From positions 1 to 60,752 of the forward strand of contig CAKRUB010000015.1 in NCBI GenBank assembly GCA_934402375.1: a stretch of 60,752 nt of DNA, given 5' to 3'. Below, piece by piece: positions 34,786 to 44,921 of this stretch. Source of the stretch: an uncultured Acetatifactor sp. (lineage in GTDB: Bacteria > Bacillota > Clostridia > Lachnospirales > Lachnospiraceae). Made by a program: the position numbers and the translations under genes. Below the pieces are notes generated by a model. That model saw only the letters and a list, made by a program, of their open reading frames with translations. It searched no databases and was not told the DNA's origin. Each line of letters begins with the position of its first letter. Within the stretch, counting starts at the first letter, position 1.

Positions 34786-36630
34786 TCACCACTTTTCTTC
34801 TTTTTCTACCTGAATAGATACTTCCGGCTCTGCGGCGCGGATCAGATAGACATCCGTCTCCACCCCGGTCACGCTGCCACCCTCTATGCTCTTCACCTTT
34901 TCGCCGCTCAACCGCAGCAGGAAATATGCTTCACTGTCAAAATGCTCTATCGTCAGAAAAATCGTATCACCGTTTCTCTCCGAAGTATAGTCTAATGTCA
35001 GGAAACGCCGGATTCTGTCGTCGCTCCCGGCAAGTGTCGTCTCCTCAAAGGCATCATACGGCTTCCAGTAGGTCACAAGGTTTGCCGCGATCCTCTTAGA
35101 CAGCGTGTGCCACGAATCCTCCTCGCTCTCCGGGTAGGTCACGCGCTCCAGATCGAGCACAATCGTGGAATAGCCCAGCGCCGTCTCCACGCACCTCAGC
35201 CTGAAATCATCCATAAACGTATGCGTCACGCCGTTTCCCGTAGCATATTGCGCGGTCAGATTCTCCCCGATGTAGCCCACAATCGGGTATTCTCCACCCT
35301 GATTCTGAACCGCCGCCGTCCGGATGGAACCGGGCAATGCCGCTGCATCCTCCTCTGACAGCTGCGCGGCATCCTTTATCACCATCGAAAGAAAGCTGTA
35401 CTCCGGAGCATATTCCTCCCAGAAGCCGGCATCTTCCCGCAGCTTATCCGCGATGGACGGAGCTGTTCCGGACGCTGCCGAAAGTCCTGCCTCGATGTCC
35501 TCCTCATGAAACAGCTTAAGATAGAAGGAAACCTGCTCCCCTGAAAGCTCTTCCTCTTCGTCATACCGGAATCTCGGTGTCATCATACAGGTCATCTTCG
35601 ACTTCGTGCGGTTCGATGTCGAAATGAGCGAAGGCCATACAATGTCCTGATAGACCGCGGAGGGTGACTGGCTGTAGTACCGGCTCATCTCCTCCCTGTT
35701 CTCCTCCGAGAAGACCGGATAGCCCGCAACCACCAGATTCTGCGCATTGACGACCGGATACAGCTCATATTCCGAGCACTCCGCCAGAAACGCCGCCAGA
35801 ATACCGATTCCCGCCTGCTCCGTCAGGAAATCGCCATTGACGCAGAATACTCTCGCCTCCGAAAAGCTCTTTCTCCAGAGAATCGCCGGAAGGACGCTGT
35901 TCTTCGTGGATTCCTCATCCGTCCCGACCAGGAAAAATTTCTGGGCGATGCCATCGGCGACCGCCTCCTGATAAGTGTCATCCGTCAGCATACCGACCAT
36001 ATAGGTCTTCGTTGCCTTTCCGGTCACATACCAGGGAATTCCGATCGCCATGTCCTGTCGCTCAAAATCTCCTTCACTCTGTGCCTCATAGATTGCTTCT
36101 CCGCCCAGCAGGAAGCCAGGAAACAGATGCATTCCCGACAGGATGACCTCCTGTCTGTACGCCTGATAAATACCCATCAATTCCTGTAAACCGGTGCTGC
36201 CTGCAATAAAGTCGTAGGCGGGAAGGCGGGCAAAAATCAGGTTCGTTCCCTGCTCCGCAAGCCCCCGCAGAGCCTCGACCTCGCTCTCATCCCTGACACA
36301 TTCGCCGTCTATCACCACGGTTTTTCCCTGCACCTGCAAGCCGTCCAGCTCTCCAACTGCTCCCACACAGCGCAGATTTCTCTTGCTGTAGCTGCAGTAG
36401 GATCTCACAACGCCGGTCACGCGCGCGTCTCCGCTGACACAGAACAGCTCCGGCTCACCTTCCTCCGGCACAAAGCAGTCCGCGGAGGTCAGCGCCGTAC
36501 CGGTGGTTCCGGCATATGCATTGCTCTCATATTCATTTAGCTGCTCCTTCATGATGCCCGAAAACTGGAACATAAAGAACAGGATCAGGAACATCATTGT
36601 TATCGCTATATAATTTCTGCGGGATACCAT
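34786..36630 (-). CDS. DUF2194-like membrane-anchored protein in the pel operon
   Basis: 614-aa protein with an N-terminal anchor (NYIAITMMFLILFFMFQFSG, ~5-25) and a large extracytoplasmic domain. Its place between pelE and pelF corresponds to the DUF2194-type protein of clostridial pel operons, where other organisms carry PelA. No clear deacetylase or glycoside-hydrolase motif set is visible (no obvious NodB D-x-H pair), so it is not called PelA. Segments such as TNLIFARLPAYDF, ARVFCVNGDFLTEQAG and MTPRFRYDEEEELSGEQVSFYLKLF may form an amidotransferase- or deacetylase-like core. ATG 36630 is used because AAAGGAAG precedes it; the GTG at 36648 has none. Confidence 0.7.
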   Translation of the reverse strand: MVSRRNYIAITMMFLILFFMFQFSGIMKEQLNEYESNAYAGTTGTALTSADCFVPEEGEPELFCVSGDARVTGVVRSYCSYSKRNLRCVGAVGELDGLQVQGKTVVIDGECVRDESEVEALRGLAEQGTNLIFARLPAYDFIAGSTGLQELMGIYQAYRQEVILSGMHLFPGFLLGGEAIYEAQSEGDFERQDMAIGIPWYVTGKATKTYMVGMLTDDTYQEAVADGIAQKFFLVGTDEESTKNSVLPAILWRKSFSEARVFCVNGDFLTEQAGIGILAAFLAECSEYELYPVVNAQNLVVAGYPVFSEENREEMSRYYSQSPSAVYQDIVWPSLISTSNRTKSKMTCMMTPRFRYDEEEELSGEQVSFYLKLFHEEDIEAGLSAASGTAPSIADKLREDAGFWEEYAPEYSFLSMVIKDAAQLSEEDAAALPGSIRTAAVQNQGGEYPIVGYIGENLTAQYATGNGVTHTFMDDFRLRCVETALGYSTIVLDLERVTYPESEEDSWHTLSKRIAANLVTYWKPYDAFEETTLAGSDDRIRRFLTLDYTSERNGDTIFLTIEHFDSEAYFLLRLSGEKVKSIEGGSVTGVETDVYLIRAAEPEVSIQVEKEEKW

Positions 36631-36654
36631 AAGCTTCCTTTCTGTCACCGCCGG

Positions 36655-37572
36655 TTATTGGAAGGTACGGATCAGCTCCAGTGTCTCTCTGTCGATCACA
36701 ATATCCGAACTCTTTAATTCCTCCAGCTTTGCAAAAAACTCTTCCTTCTTTCCCTGTGTGAAGTACAGCTTCAGATAACAGGTGTAGGTTGACAGCTCCC
36801 TCGGGTAAAGCTCTCCACTCTCATCACACCAGTGCTTCATCCTCGTGTAGTCCCGAAGCTCCAGCAGCAGACCGCAGAGCCACTCGATATACTGCGGCGT
36901 CATTTCCTCTGCATTCCTGTCGCAGAGCAGGGCACAGGCGTCCTCAAACATATCGACGAAGTTTTTCTGCTCCGCCTTGTGGAAGACCTTCTGCACGAGA
37001 ATGCCATGCATATAGTTAATCAGCTCCACCGCCGCCGGAATGGCATTTGCCGTATCCTCCAGCATCCGGTTATACAGCTTCTGGGAATGCTCCCGGAAAT
37101 CGTTCAGCGCATCTCTCAGCACCGTCGCCGCATAATGTGCGGTCTCGGAATCCTCACTGTTCAGAGCAAGGGCGATCGACGCGAGGGAATCCTGTACATC
37201 CCCTCTCACGACGTTCATGATCAGCGTCCGCAGGCTGTCCTTGTCGGATACGGCAAGCGCCTCCTCGATTGGCACGACATTTCCCTCGTTTTCCGTATCG
37301 CCGCGCCGGTTCATGCGGACACGCTCCTTGCTGAAAATAACGTCATCCAGATCGACCGCAGTGCGGAACAACAGATGATAAACACCCTCGCTCATGAGCA
37401 GAAACATCGGTCCCACGACCGGTGTGAGCAGCATGATGACAGACCATATCCTGCCCTTGACCTTCTGTCCCTCACGCTCCTTCACCTGCGTTTCATTCCT
37501 GACTTCATAACCGATTACAAACAGGGTATTCAGGACTAGAATCACCACAAAGCTCCACTCCAGTGCGCTCAT
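36655..37572 (-). CDS. pelE: PelE-like protein
   Basis: 305-aa protein with two N-terminal membrane segments (WSFVVILVLNTLFVIGY and VIMLLTPVVGPMFLLMSEGVYHLLF) and a cytoplasmic helical repeat region (~115-305) of TPR-like type. This is the architecture of PelE, which joins PelD in the membrane complex. It overlaps pelD by ATGA, which couples translation. Confidence 0.82.
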   Translation of the reverse strand: MSALEWSFVVILVLNTLFVIGYEVRNETQVKEREGQKVKGRIWSVIMLLTPVVGPMFLLMSEGVYHLLFRTAVDLDDVIFSKERVRMNRRGDTENEGNVVPIEEALAVSDKDSLRTLIMNVVRGDVQDSLASIALALNSEDSETAHYAATVLRDALNDFREHSQKLYNRMLEDTANAIPAAVELINYMHGILVQKVFHKAEQKNFVDMFEDACALLCDRNAEEMTPQYIEWLCGLLLELRDYTRMKHWCDESGELYPRELSTYTCYLKLYFTQGKKEEFFAKLEELKSSDIVIDRETLELIRTFQ

Positions 37573-39743
37573 AGGCTGACCTCCTCCGTGATCCGGCAGC
37601 TAAAGCCACCGTCACGGAAACGCTGCAGCACGATAGCCGCATCCTTCGGGCGGGTATTTGCAAGCAGGGCGTAAACAGTTCCCTCCTGTAGTTCTCCAAG
37701 GAAATCGCTCTGACGCATCTGCGCCCCGAGATGTTTTCCAGCCTCCTCCAGACTTACCTCTCCCAGCTCGACCTCGATCAGTGTACACTCTGTCAGCTGT
37801 TTTTCACTGGCATTCAGATATGCCGCAACAAGGGAGCGGAATGCCTCCTTCTCCAGAATGTTTGTGCCCGGAATATATCTCTGGTATTGCAGCGCTGACA
37901 TATAACGGTTCGCGCGCAGCACGGCATTCTGGATCAGATTACCGATGACGGACAACATGTTTGCCTGACCGAGGGTCATGCGCTCCCACGGGATGCCCCA
38001 GACCATCAGGATCAGCTGCATCTCGTCCTCCGAATAGATGGCGTCTGCCATGAGGGGATAGCGCTCATCCATGCTCTTGTTTATGTAGACCTTGCGCTCC
38101 GAAAGCGGTTCATAAAGCTCCTTCATTTCCCGGTAATTGATGGAATTGCCAAGCTCTCTCGCCTTGTCGGAGGTCGCGGAAAACAATCTTGCATAGGAGC
38201 GGTTCGCCACCGTATAGATTGCCACATCCTTGCTGCCCATCAGCTTTGCAAGCACCTCTGCCGCATAGAACAGCACCTCGCTCGATTCATATTTATCAAG
38301 GCTTGCCGTGATCTCATAGAGTCTTCCAAAGCTGTCGTTCTGGTTAATAATCTGGCTGGACAGAATCTCCTTTACCTTGACATTGCTGGTATTGATGTCT
38401 GAAATATCCTCGATCTGCTTTGAGAGATAGCTTGCCTCGTTCTTTTTCTCCTCCTCCATGACCTTCAGCCGGTCACGCAGATAGCCGACCACCAGACCGA
38501 GAATCAGCAGCTGGGCAATCCATATGTAGGTATTAAAATCCAGTATGACCTCAAAACCGCTGCGGTGGTACATCTGCCGGAAGCAATAGCCCGCGACAGC
38601 AAGCAGACAGGAAAAGGTCGCCTGCTGTTGCCCGTAGATGATGGCAAACAAAAGCACATATAATAGATAAAAATCGATGTTCTGAAAATATTCCCTGCCG
38701 ACCGCACGATTGTTCAGCATGAAAAAAGGGATAAAACAAACAAGATTTTCGGCAAAGGGCAGCAGTGCGGACACCATGTCCTTCGTCCGTGTTCCGAGAA
38801 GTCTCAGGAAGCTCCTCTTCCTTGCATCCGTGCGCACATAATCCGAAGCATGCCTGCTGATGTAAGCCGCCGCCTCGCCGATGCCAACCTCTGGCTTCTG
38901 ATAGATGCGGATGCCGAATTCCTCCTCAAAGAGGGTATTCGACAAAACCGGCTCCATTCTCTGCCGCTGCGGCGCATCGACCAGCTTCACGTCCTTGAGC
39001 GCCCCGGCAATGTACTCCGCGATCGTCCTCTGCGAAAGCGGCTCTCCCGAAGAGATCTGGTACAGCCCCTGCCTCGTCTCCTTCGCCGCAATGACATAAT
39101 AGATAAATTCGACTGCGTCCCTATAATGCAGCAGTGCCATCCGCTGCGCCTCATCCACCTGAATCTCGCCGGTCTCCAGCCCTTCGATGATCATGCGGGC
39201 ACAAGCGTTCTTTGTCTCCCCCGCATCCTTCGGCACACCGTAGAGATGATCCAGACGCAATACAACCGTATCCTTCCCCATGCGGCGGTAGCTGCAGCAG
39301 ATATCCTCGCCGGCGGCAATCGCCTGTGCCTTGTCGGTATGCACCGTGCACGGCATGTCGTCGGTAATCTCCTCCGCATATTCCCCCTGAAAGACCTCCT
39401 CCGAAGAAAGATAAATAAACCTCCCCTTGCCCAGTGCGATATGCGCCGTGAGCAGATTAAACACACCTGCCGTGTAAGTAACTGGGCGGCTCTGTCTCTT
39501 ATCCCAATGATAATTCGTGTCAAATGCCCCCATAAACACCGTCACATCGGGCTGAATGCTGTCAACCACCTCACGGATACAGCTGTCGTCGTAGGCAAAA
39601 TGATAGGTCTCAAACACCTTCCCCACAGACTTTGCGGTCTTCGGCTCCTCCGTCAGCCGGAATACGCGATGTCCCTCTTTTTTTAATTTGTCGACCAATA
39701 GCTTCGTAAAACGGCTGCTGCCGCCAACCAGTAAAATATTCAT
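37569..39743 (-). CDS. pelD: SDR-PelD fusion with degenerate GGDEF and c-di-GMP I-site
   Basis: 724-aa multi-domain protein. Residues 1-300 are an extended SDR-like domain (MNILLVGGSSRFTKLL, FIYLSSEEVFQG, LRLDHLYGVP). Four membrane helices lie at about 323-422, then a coiled coil (424-460), a GAF domain (~470-610) and a degenerate GGDEF domain (~620-724). In the last, the I-site RQSD (677-680) is kept and five residues later QEGTV replaces GGDEF. This is the PelD design: an inner-membrane c-di-GMP receptor that activates polymer synthesis. The SDR part lacks the Tyr of the YxxxK motif (V134...K138) and its nucleotide loop is altered, so it may be inactive. It is preceded by the PqqD-like gene. 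Confidence 0.88.
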   Translation of the reverse strand: MNILLVGGSSRFTKLLVDKLKKEGHRVFRLTEEPKTAKSVGKVFETYHFAYDDSCIREVVDSIQPDVTVFMGAFDTNYHWDKRQSRPVTYTAGVFNLLTAHIALGKGRFIYLSSEEVFQGEYAEEITDDMPCTVHTDKAQAIAAGEDICCSYRRMGKDTVVLRLDHLYGVPKDAGETKNACARMIIEGLETGEIQVDEAQRMALLHYRDAVEFIYYVIAAKETRQGLYQISSGEPLSQRTIAEYIAGALKDVKLVDAPQRQRMEPVLSNTLFEEEFGIRIYQKPEVGIGEAAAYISRHASDYVRTDARKRSFLRLLGTRTKDMVSALLPFAENLVCFIPFFMLNNRAVGREYFQNIDFYLLYVLLFAIIYGQQQATFSCLLAVAGYCFRQMYHRSGFEVILDFNTYIWIAQLLILGLVVGYLRDRLKVMEEEKKNEASYLSKQIEDISDINTSNVKVKEILSSQIINQNDSFGRLYEITASLDKYESSEVLFYAAEVLAKLMGSKDVAIYTVANRSYARLFSATSDKARELGNSINYREMKELYEPLSERKVYINKSMDERYPLMADAIYSEDEMQLILMVWGIPWERMTLGQANMLSVIGNLIQNAVLRANRYMSALQYQRYIPGTNILEKEAFRSLVAAYLNASEKQLTECTLIEVELGEVSLEEAGKHLGAQMRQSDFLGELQEGTVYALLANTRPKDAAIVLQRFRDGGFSCRITEEVSL

Positions 39744-39746
39744 ATG

Positions 39747-40004
39747 TTATTCAATCCCCTGCACTCTTAATTGACCGATGAAATCTTTCACATCCGCCTC
39801 AGCCTCAGCCAGTCCAATTCCGTAGAACTGCCGAAGCGTCTCAGCGATTTCCCCTATCGTCTTTCCCGCCGAATACTCCTTCCAGATCAGCGCCCCACAC
39901 TGATTCAGCATAAGCGGTTTCTCAAAGGGCAAGCCCTTCTGTTCCATGTTGATCAGCCAGTAATCTCCGGCTGCCTCACGGAGCTGATAACTTTTCCGAT
40001 TCAA
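39747..40004 (-). CDS. Small PqqD-like protein
   Basis: 85-aa stand-alone PqqD-like domain (LMLNQCGALIWKEYSAGKTIGEIAETLRQFYGI ... VKDFIGQLRVQGI). It starts at a TTG (40004) with GAGGGG 7 nt upstream. It is the first gene of the pel operon, 3 bp before pelD. PqqD domains bind leader peptides of ribosomal peptides, but no precursor or radical SAM enzyme is adjacent; it may have been recruited as a protein-binding module for the Pel complex. A second PqqD domain occurs in the fusion at 17033-18235. Confidence 0.8.
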   Translation of the reverse strand: MNRKSYQLREAAGDYWLINMEQKGLPFEKPLMLNQCGALIWKEYSAGKTIGEIAETLRQFYGIGLAEAEADVKDFIGQLRVQGIE

Positions 40005-40077
40005 ATTTCTTTCCCCTCACATAGCTTATTCGACAATGCCAAATGTATTACGCACAAAATTAAAGATAATTAAAAAT

Positions 40078-40106
40078 AGTATACCATATTTTTCTCTTTC
40101 GGACAA
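40078..40106 (-). promoter_or_regulatory. Sigma-A promoter of the pel operon
   Basis: TTGTCC, 17 nt, TATACT on the minus strand, with about 65 nt of leader to the TTG start of the PqqD-like gene. The leader is too short for a c-di-GMP riboswitch, so control is likely post-translational through PelD. Confidence 0.7.
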
Positions 40107-40123
40107 CTCTGCGGGCGCAATTT

Positions 40124-40161
40124 TCAAAAAAGCCCTGCAAGTCATTCCGACCCGCAAGGCT
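40124..40161 (-). terminator. Terminator after suf-rhodanese operon
   Basis: AGCCTTGC / GCAGGGCT stem (one T-G wobble) followed by TTTTTT on the minus strand, between the rhodanese gene and the pel promoter. Confidence 0.75.
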
Positions 40162-40251
40162 CATTTGTAATGTCATATTCGTCCAGAAAATGATGTCGCA
40201 CGCACTTTTGCTTATAGGCGACGACCGTGTCCAGATTCACGTTTTCCACAC

Positions 40252-40653
40252 TCAGCGGTTGATTGCCTTGGTAAAATTGCACCAGATGCTCTTCCGGAAC
40301 TTCTTCCGCAGGCTCAGCTCCACATCATGACAGACATCGTCCGCCTCCTGCCGCTTCATCTCCCGCATCAGCCATTCCATGTAGCCGCCCCGCAGACTGT
40401 AAGCCTCATAGCCCGCCCGTTCCAGCTCCGCCGCGGTGTCCAGACTGATCCGCCCCCTCGCACAGCAAAGCACGAGCTTTTTATCCCTTCCGTCGGGCAG
40501 TTGCTCCGCCAGTGCCTCCCCGGTCAGCTCCCGCTCCGGTATGGCGACCGCCCCCGGAATACTGCCGTAGGCAAGCTCCTGCTCGGCCCGCATATCGATC
40601 AGCAGATAACTGTCCGCGTCCCATTTTTCCAGTTCATCCAATGTTACTTCCAT
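40252..40653 (-). CDS. Rhodanese-like protein
   Basis: 133-aa rhodanese domain. DELEKWDADSYLLIDMRAEQELAYGSIPGAVAIPERELTGE, then KLVLCCARGRISLDTAAELERAGYEAYSLRGGYMEW; the CCARGRIS loop has the catalytic Cys that carries a persulfide. A ~25-residue basic tail follows. Start ATG 40653 is preferred because the family N-terminus begins there. It is the last gene of the suf operon (a copy of the palindromic repeat lies between), so it may deliver sulfur for cluster assembly. Confidence 0.82.
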   Translation of the reverse strand: MEVTLDELEKWDADSYLLIDMRAEQELAYGSIPGAVAIPERELTGEALAEQLPDGRDKKLVLCCARGRISLDTAAELERAGYEAYSLRGGYMEWLMREMKRQEADDVCHDVELSLRKKFRKSIWCNFTKAINR

Positions 40654-40694
40654 ATATTTCTCGTGCCTTTCTAAGCCATGTAATTTCACCTAAC

Positions 40695-40836
40695 AGTTGC
40701 ACAGAATGTACCTGACCACAAGCAGTGCACTCTGAAGCCGCTGGCACTTAGATGCTGTACTATAGCATCTTATGTGCCGTTGCGTGCGGAAGGTAGCGAA
40801 AGCGTGCCTGCGGTGGTCTGTACATTCTGCGCAACG
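40695..40836 (+). repeat. Dispersed palindromic element, copy B
   Basis: 142-bp element with near-perfect inverted ends: AGTTGCACAGAATGTAC at the left and GTACATTCTGCGCAAC at the right (one mismatch). A central hairpin GGCAC..AGATGCT / AGCATCT..GTGCC and an outer ACCAC..GCAG / CTGC..GTGGT pairing let the whole element fold as one long hairpin. Same orientation as copy C, opposite to copy A. Confidence 0.85.
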
Positions 40837-40854
40837 TCACTTGCAAGATTTCAT

Positions 40855-41289
40855 TCAGTTTTCATGGTTATCCTGCAGCGCTTCCTTCAGCGTCCTCCAC
40901 CCCAGCACCGCACACTTCACCCGCGCAGGCATGTGCGAAATATCCTGCAAAACACCTGCTTCCTCGAGGTTCTCGATCTCCTCCGGGGTCGCCGTTCCTT
41001 TAATCATGCGGAAAAAGCTCTCCCCCTTCTCCAATGCCTCCTTCACAGGCATACCGACGATCATTCCGAGCATGATGTCCGTCGATGCCTGCGAGATGGC
41101 ACAGCCGTCACCCGTGAACGCGCCATCCGTGATGACGCCGTCCTTCACCTTCAATTTCAGAAAAATATCGTCGCCGCAGCTGGGATTCACACCCTCCAGT
41201 ACAATATCCGCATCCTCCAGCTCATGCTTGAACTCCGGGTGGATATTGTGTTCTGTCAGAATTTCATTATAAAAGCGGTTATCTGCCAT
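40855..41289 (-). CDS. sufU: Iron-sulfur cluster assembly protein SufU
   Basis: 144-aa zinc-containing IscU-like protein that accepts sulfur from SufS in Gram-positive bacteria. The conserved ligands are present: PSCGD (Cys38, Asp40), DGCAISQAS (Cys63) and RVKCAVLGW (Cys126). It overlaps the sufS end by about 11 bp, the normal sufS-sufU coupling. Function: sulfurtransferase to the SufBCD scaffold. Confidence 0.95.
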   Translation of the reverse strand: MADNRFYNEILTEHNIHPEFKHELEDADIVLEGVNPSCGDDIFLKLKVKDGVITDGAFTGDGCAISQASTDIMLGMIVGMPVKEALEKGESFFRMIKGTATPEEIENLEEAGVLQDISHMPARVKCAVLGWRTLKEALQDNHEN

Positions 41290-42496
41290 AGCCCATGCGC
41301 TCCCTTACCTTTGCTACGCTCTCAAGAAGCCTGTCTGCCTCCTGCATCGTATTATAAAACATAAAGCTCGCCCTTGTCGTGGAATTGACACCGAGGAATT
41401 TCAGCAGTGGCTGGGCACAGTGATGCCCCGCCCTGACCGAAATGCCGTCGGCACAGAGAATTTCGCTCACATCATGCGGGTGCACCTGATCGATGGTAAA
41501 CGTGACAATACCGGTATGCTCCTCCGGCTTCTCCGAGCCGAGCACATGCACATGGGGAAGCTCCCTCATGCCCCGCATGACATGCTCCGTCAGCTTCCGC
41601 TCCTGCTCCTCCATCGCCGGATACCCGATCCGTTCGATAAAGCGGATCGCCTCCGCAAGCCCCGCCGCACCGGCGGCATTCACCGTTCCCGCCTCGAACT
41701 TATGCGGAAGCTCCGCAAACGTGGCGCTCTCGCGCGTCACATATTCAATCATCTCACCGCCGCTCAGGAAGGGCGGCATCTCCTCCAGCAGCTCCCTCCT
41801 GCCGTAAAGCACGCCGATTCCCATCGGTCCGAACAGCTTATGCCCGGAAAACGCGAAGAAATCGACACCCAGCTCCTGCACATTGATCTCCATGTGCGGC
41901 GTGCTCTGTGCACCGTCCACAAGGACGACCGCACCCTTCTCATGCGCCAGTGCGGCGATCTCCTTGACAGGATTGACGATTCCGAGCACGTTCGACACCT
42001 GCGTGACGGCGACGAGCTTTGTCCTGTCGGTGATCTGCTCCGCGATGCTTTCCGGATTCAGATGTCCGTCCGGCGCGCACTCCATAAATTTCAGGATAGC
42101 ACCGGTCTCTCTCGACACCATCTGCCATGGGAGAAGATTGCTGTGATGCTCCATGATGGATACAAGAATTTCATCCCCCGCCTTCAGCCGGTCCAGTCCG
42201 TAGCTGTAAGCGACCAGATTGATACCCTCCGTCGTATTCCTTGTGAAGATAATCTCCTCCGTCGTCTCCGCGTGTAAAAAGGCACGGACGGTCTCTCTCG
42301 CCGCCTCATAGATCTCTGTCGCCTCGACGCTCAGCGGATAAAACCCCCGCAGGGGGTTCGCGTTGTGGTTCAGGTAAAAGTCGCGCTCCGCGTCGAGCAC
42401 GCACTGCGGTCTCTGGGAGGTCGCAGCACTGTCCAGATAGACCGTTCTCTCCTGTGTCAGCAGTGGAAATTCCTTTCGATAGTCAAGTACGTTCAC
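41279..42496 (-). CDS. sufS: Cysteine desulfurase SufS
   Basis: 405-aa PLP enzyme that converts cysteine to alanine and a protein persulfide. PLP lysine in FAFSGHKLFGPMGIG (Lys220), active-site cysteine in RAGHHCAQPLL (Cys360), and N-terminal FPLLTQERTVYLDSAATSQRP. I set the start at the GTG at 42496, directly after the sufD stop and with GGAGGAGG (inside the sufD end) upstream; the longer frame to 42577 lies within sufD and is not homologous. Confidence 0.95.
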   Translation of the reverse strand: MNVLDYRKEFPLLTQERTVYLDSAATSQRPQCVLDAERDFYLNHNANPLRGFYPLSVEATEIYEAARETVRAFLHAETTEEIIFTRNTTEGINLVAYSYGLDRLKAGDEILVSIMEHHSNLLPWQMVSRETGAILKFMECAPDGHLNPESIAEQITDRTKLVAVTQVSNVLGIVNPVKEIAALAHEKGAVVLVDGAQSTPHMEINVQELGVDFFAFSGHKLFGPMGIGVLYGRRELLEEMPPFLSGGEMIEYVTRESATFAELPHKFEAGTVNAAGAAGLAEAIRFIERIGYPAMEEQERKLTEHVMRGMRELPHVHVLGSEKPEEHTGIVTFTIDQVHPHDVSEILCADGISVRAGHHCAQPLLKFLGVNSTTRASFMFYNTMQEADRLLESVAKVRERMGYGR

Positions 42497-42500
42497 GGTA

Positions 42501-43409
42501 CTAAAGCACCTCCTCCAAGCCCGTCTGAATCCAATTCTTTGCTGTTTCCTCCGGGATGAGATGCGCGAGCCGGTCAATGGCAGCCCTCGCCATCATATCC
42601 TCCGCCGCCTCTCTTCCGATGCCGCGGCTCTCGAAGTAAAACAACGTCTCCTCGTCCAGCTGTCCGATCGTCGCCCCATGGCTTCCCGAAACCGTCTCCT
42701 CGCTGCAAAGGATGACGGGGATCGTCCTGTTCCTGACATCCTCGCCCAGCATCAGCACGGTCTCCGTCTCTGCGCCGTCAGCGCCCGCCGAACCTCTCTT
42801 AAAGTCGATCGTCCCACGGAAGGTCTTCTGCGCTTCGTCGCGCAGCGCACCGTCCGCCCGGATATTCGACACGGTCTCTTCTCCATAGTGGTTCACGACC
42901 ATGTTCAGGTCAAGCACCTGCCTGTTCTGCGCCAGATAGCCGAGCTGGGCGTCAAAGCCCGCCTGCCATCCGACGAGATCAACCAACGTCTCAGCGTAGG
43001 TGTCGCCCTCCCCCAGAAAGACCTGATACAGCTCCAGCCTTCCGCTTTCCGCAACCGTACCCTTGATACGGTTGACGAGAACCGCAGCCTTCGGCGTGTG
43101 AAGCACCTGCACAAGCCTGACCTTTGCATCCTCTGCGACCTTCACCTCCGTCACGGTCTCCAGATGTTCGCCGGGCTGGTAGGACATGCAGATCACTCTC
43201 TCCGTCCCCGGCTCCGTCTCAATCCTGATTTCCTTTTCCGCGTAGTCCTCCCCGGTCACTGTCAGAAAGAACGGTTCGTCCGCAGACGGCTCGAGGGAAA
43301 CCGACTCTCTGCTTCCCTCCGCGTTCCATGTCAGCGTCGCCTCATTCAGATTCAGCCAGTACCATGTCTTTGACGGCAGGCTGTTGATTTTTCTCTCTAT
43401 CTGTTTCAT
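42501..43409 (-). CDS. sufD: SufD, Fe-S cluster scaffold subunit
   Basis: 302-aa SufD/SufB-family protein, partner of SufB and SufC in the scaffold. It has the beta-helix core and C-terminal HGATIGQLDEETLFYFESRGIGREAAEDMMARAAIDRL. It is shorter than proteobacterial SufD. Start is ATG 43409: GGGG sits 6-7 nt upstream in a repeated hairpin cassette; upstream in-frame ATGs lie inside that cassette. Order sufC-sufB-sufD-sufS-sufU is the standard Gram-positive one. Confidence 0.92.
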   Translation of the reverse strand: MKQIERKINSLPSKTWYWLNLNEATLTWNAEGSRESVSLEPSADEPFFLTVTGEDYAEKEIRIETEPGTERVICMSYQPGEHLETVTEVKVAEDAKVRLVQVLHTPKAAVLVNRIKGTVAESGRLELYQVFLGEGDTYAETLVDLVGWQAGFDAQLGYLAQNRQVLDLNMVVNHYGEETVSNIRADGALRDEAQKTFRGTIDFKRGSAGADGAETETVLMLGEDVRNRTIPVILCSEETVSGSHGATIGQLDEETLFYFESRGIGREAAEDMMARAAIDRLAHLIPEETAKNWIQTGLEEVL

Positions 43410-43423
43410 ATGTTTCCCCATTT

Positions 43424-43468
43424 CTGCGCACGTTCTTTGCGCAGATTGAAAAATTTTATTTTTCAATC
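43424..43468 (-). repeat. TGCGCA hairpin / ribosome-site cassette, copy 1
   Basis: Minus strand: ATTTTTCAAT hairpin, then CTGCGCA, 7 nt, TGCGCAG, then AAATGGGG that serves as the ribosome site of sufD. The same arrangement, AAATTTTTCAAT ... TGCGCAAAGA..GTGCGCAGAAATG(A/G)GG, occurs before the BlaI-type gene at 56872-56944. Confidence 0.7.
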
Positions 43469-43482
43469 TTTCCTCCCGGACA

Positions 43483-44889
<1,407 letters not shown>

Positions 44890-44921
44890 AATGCTCTCCG
44901 TTTCTATGCATGGCGGTTCTT

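Noticed and set aside
34786..36630. PelA deacetylase/hydrolase call
   Set aside because: Operon position fits, but no NodB-type metal motif or hydrolase signature was visible, so a DUF2194-like label is used instead.
40005..40080. c-di-GMP riboswitch before the pel operon
   Set aside because: The leader between promoter and first gene is only about 65 nt and shows no GEMM-like fold.
40142..40249. 35-codon frame (GTG start) between rhodanese gene and terminator
   Set aside because: No clear ribosome site; overlaps the terminator stem; no recognisable family. Possibly real but not supportable.
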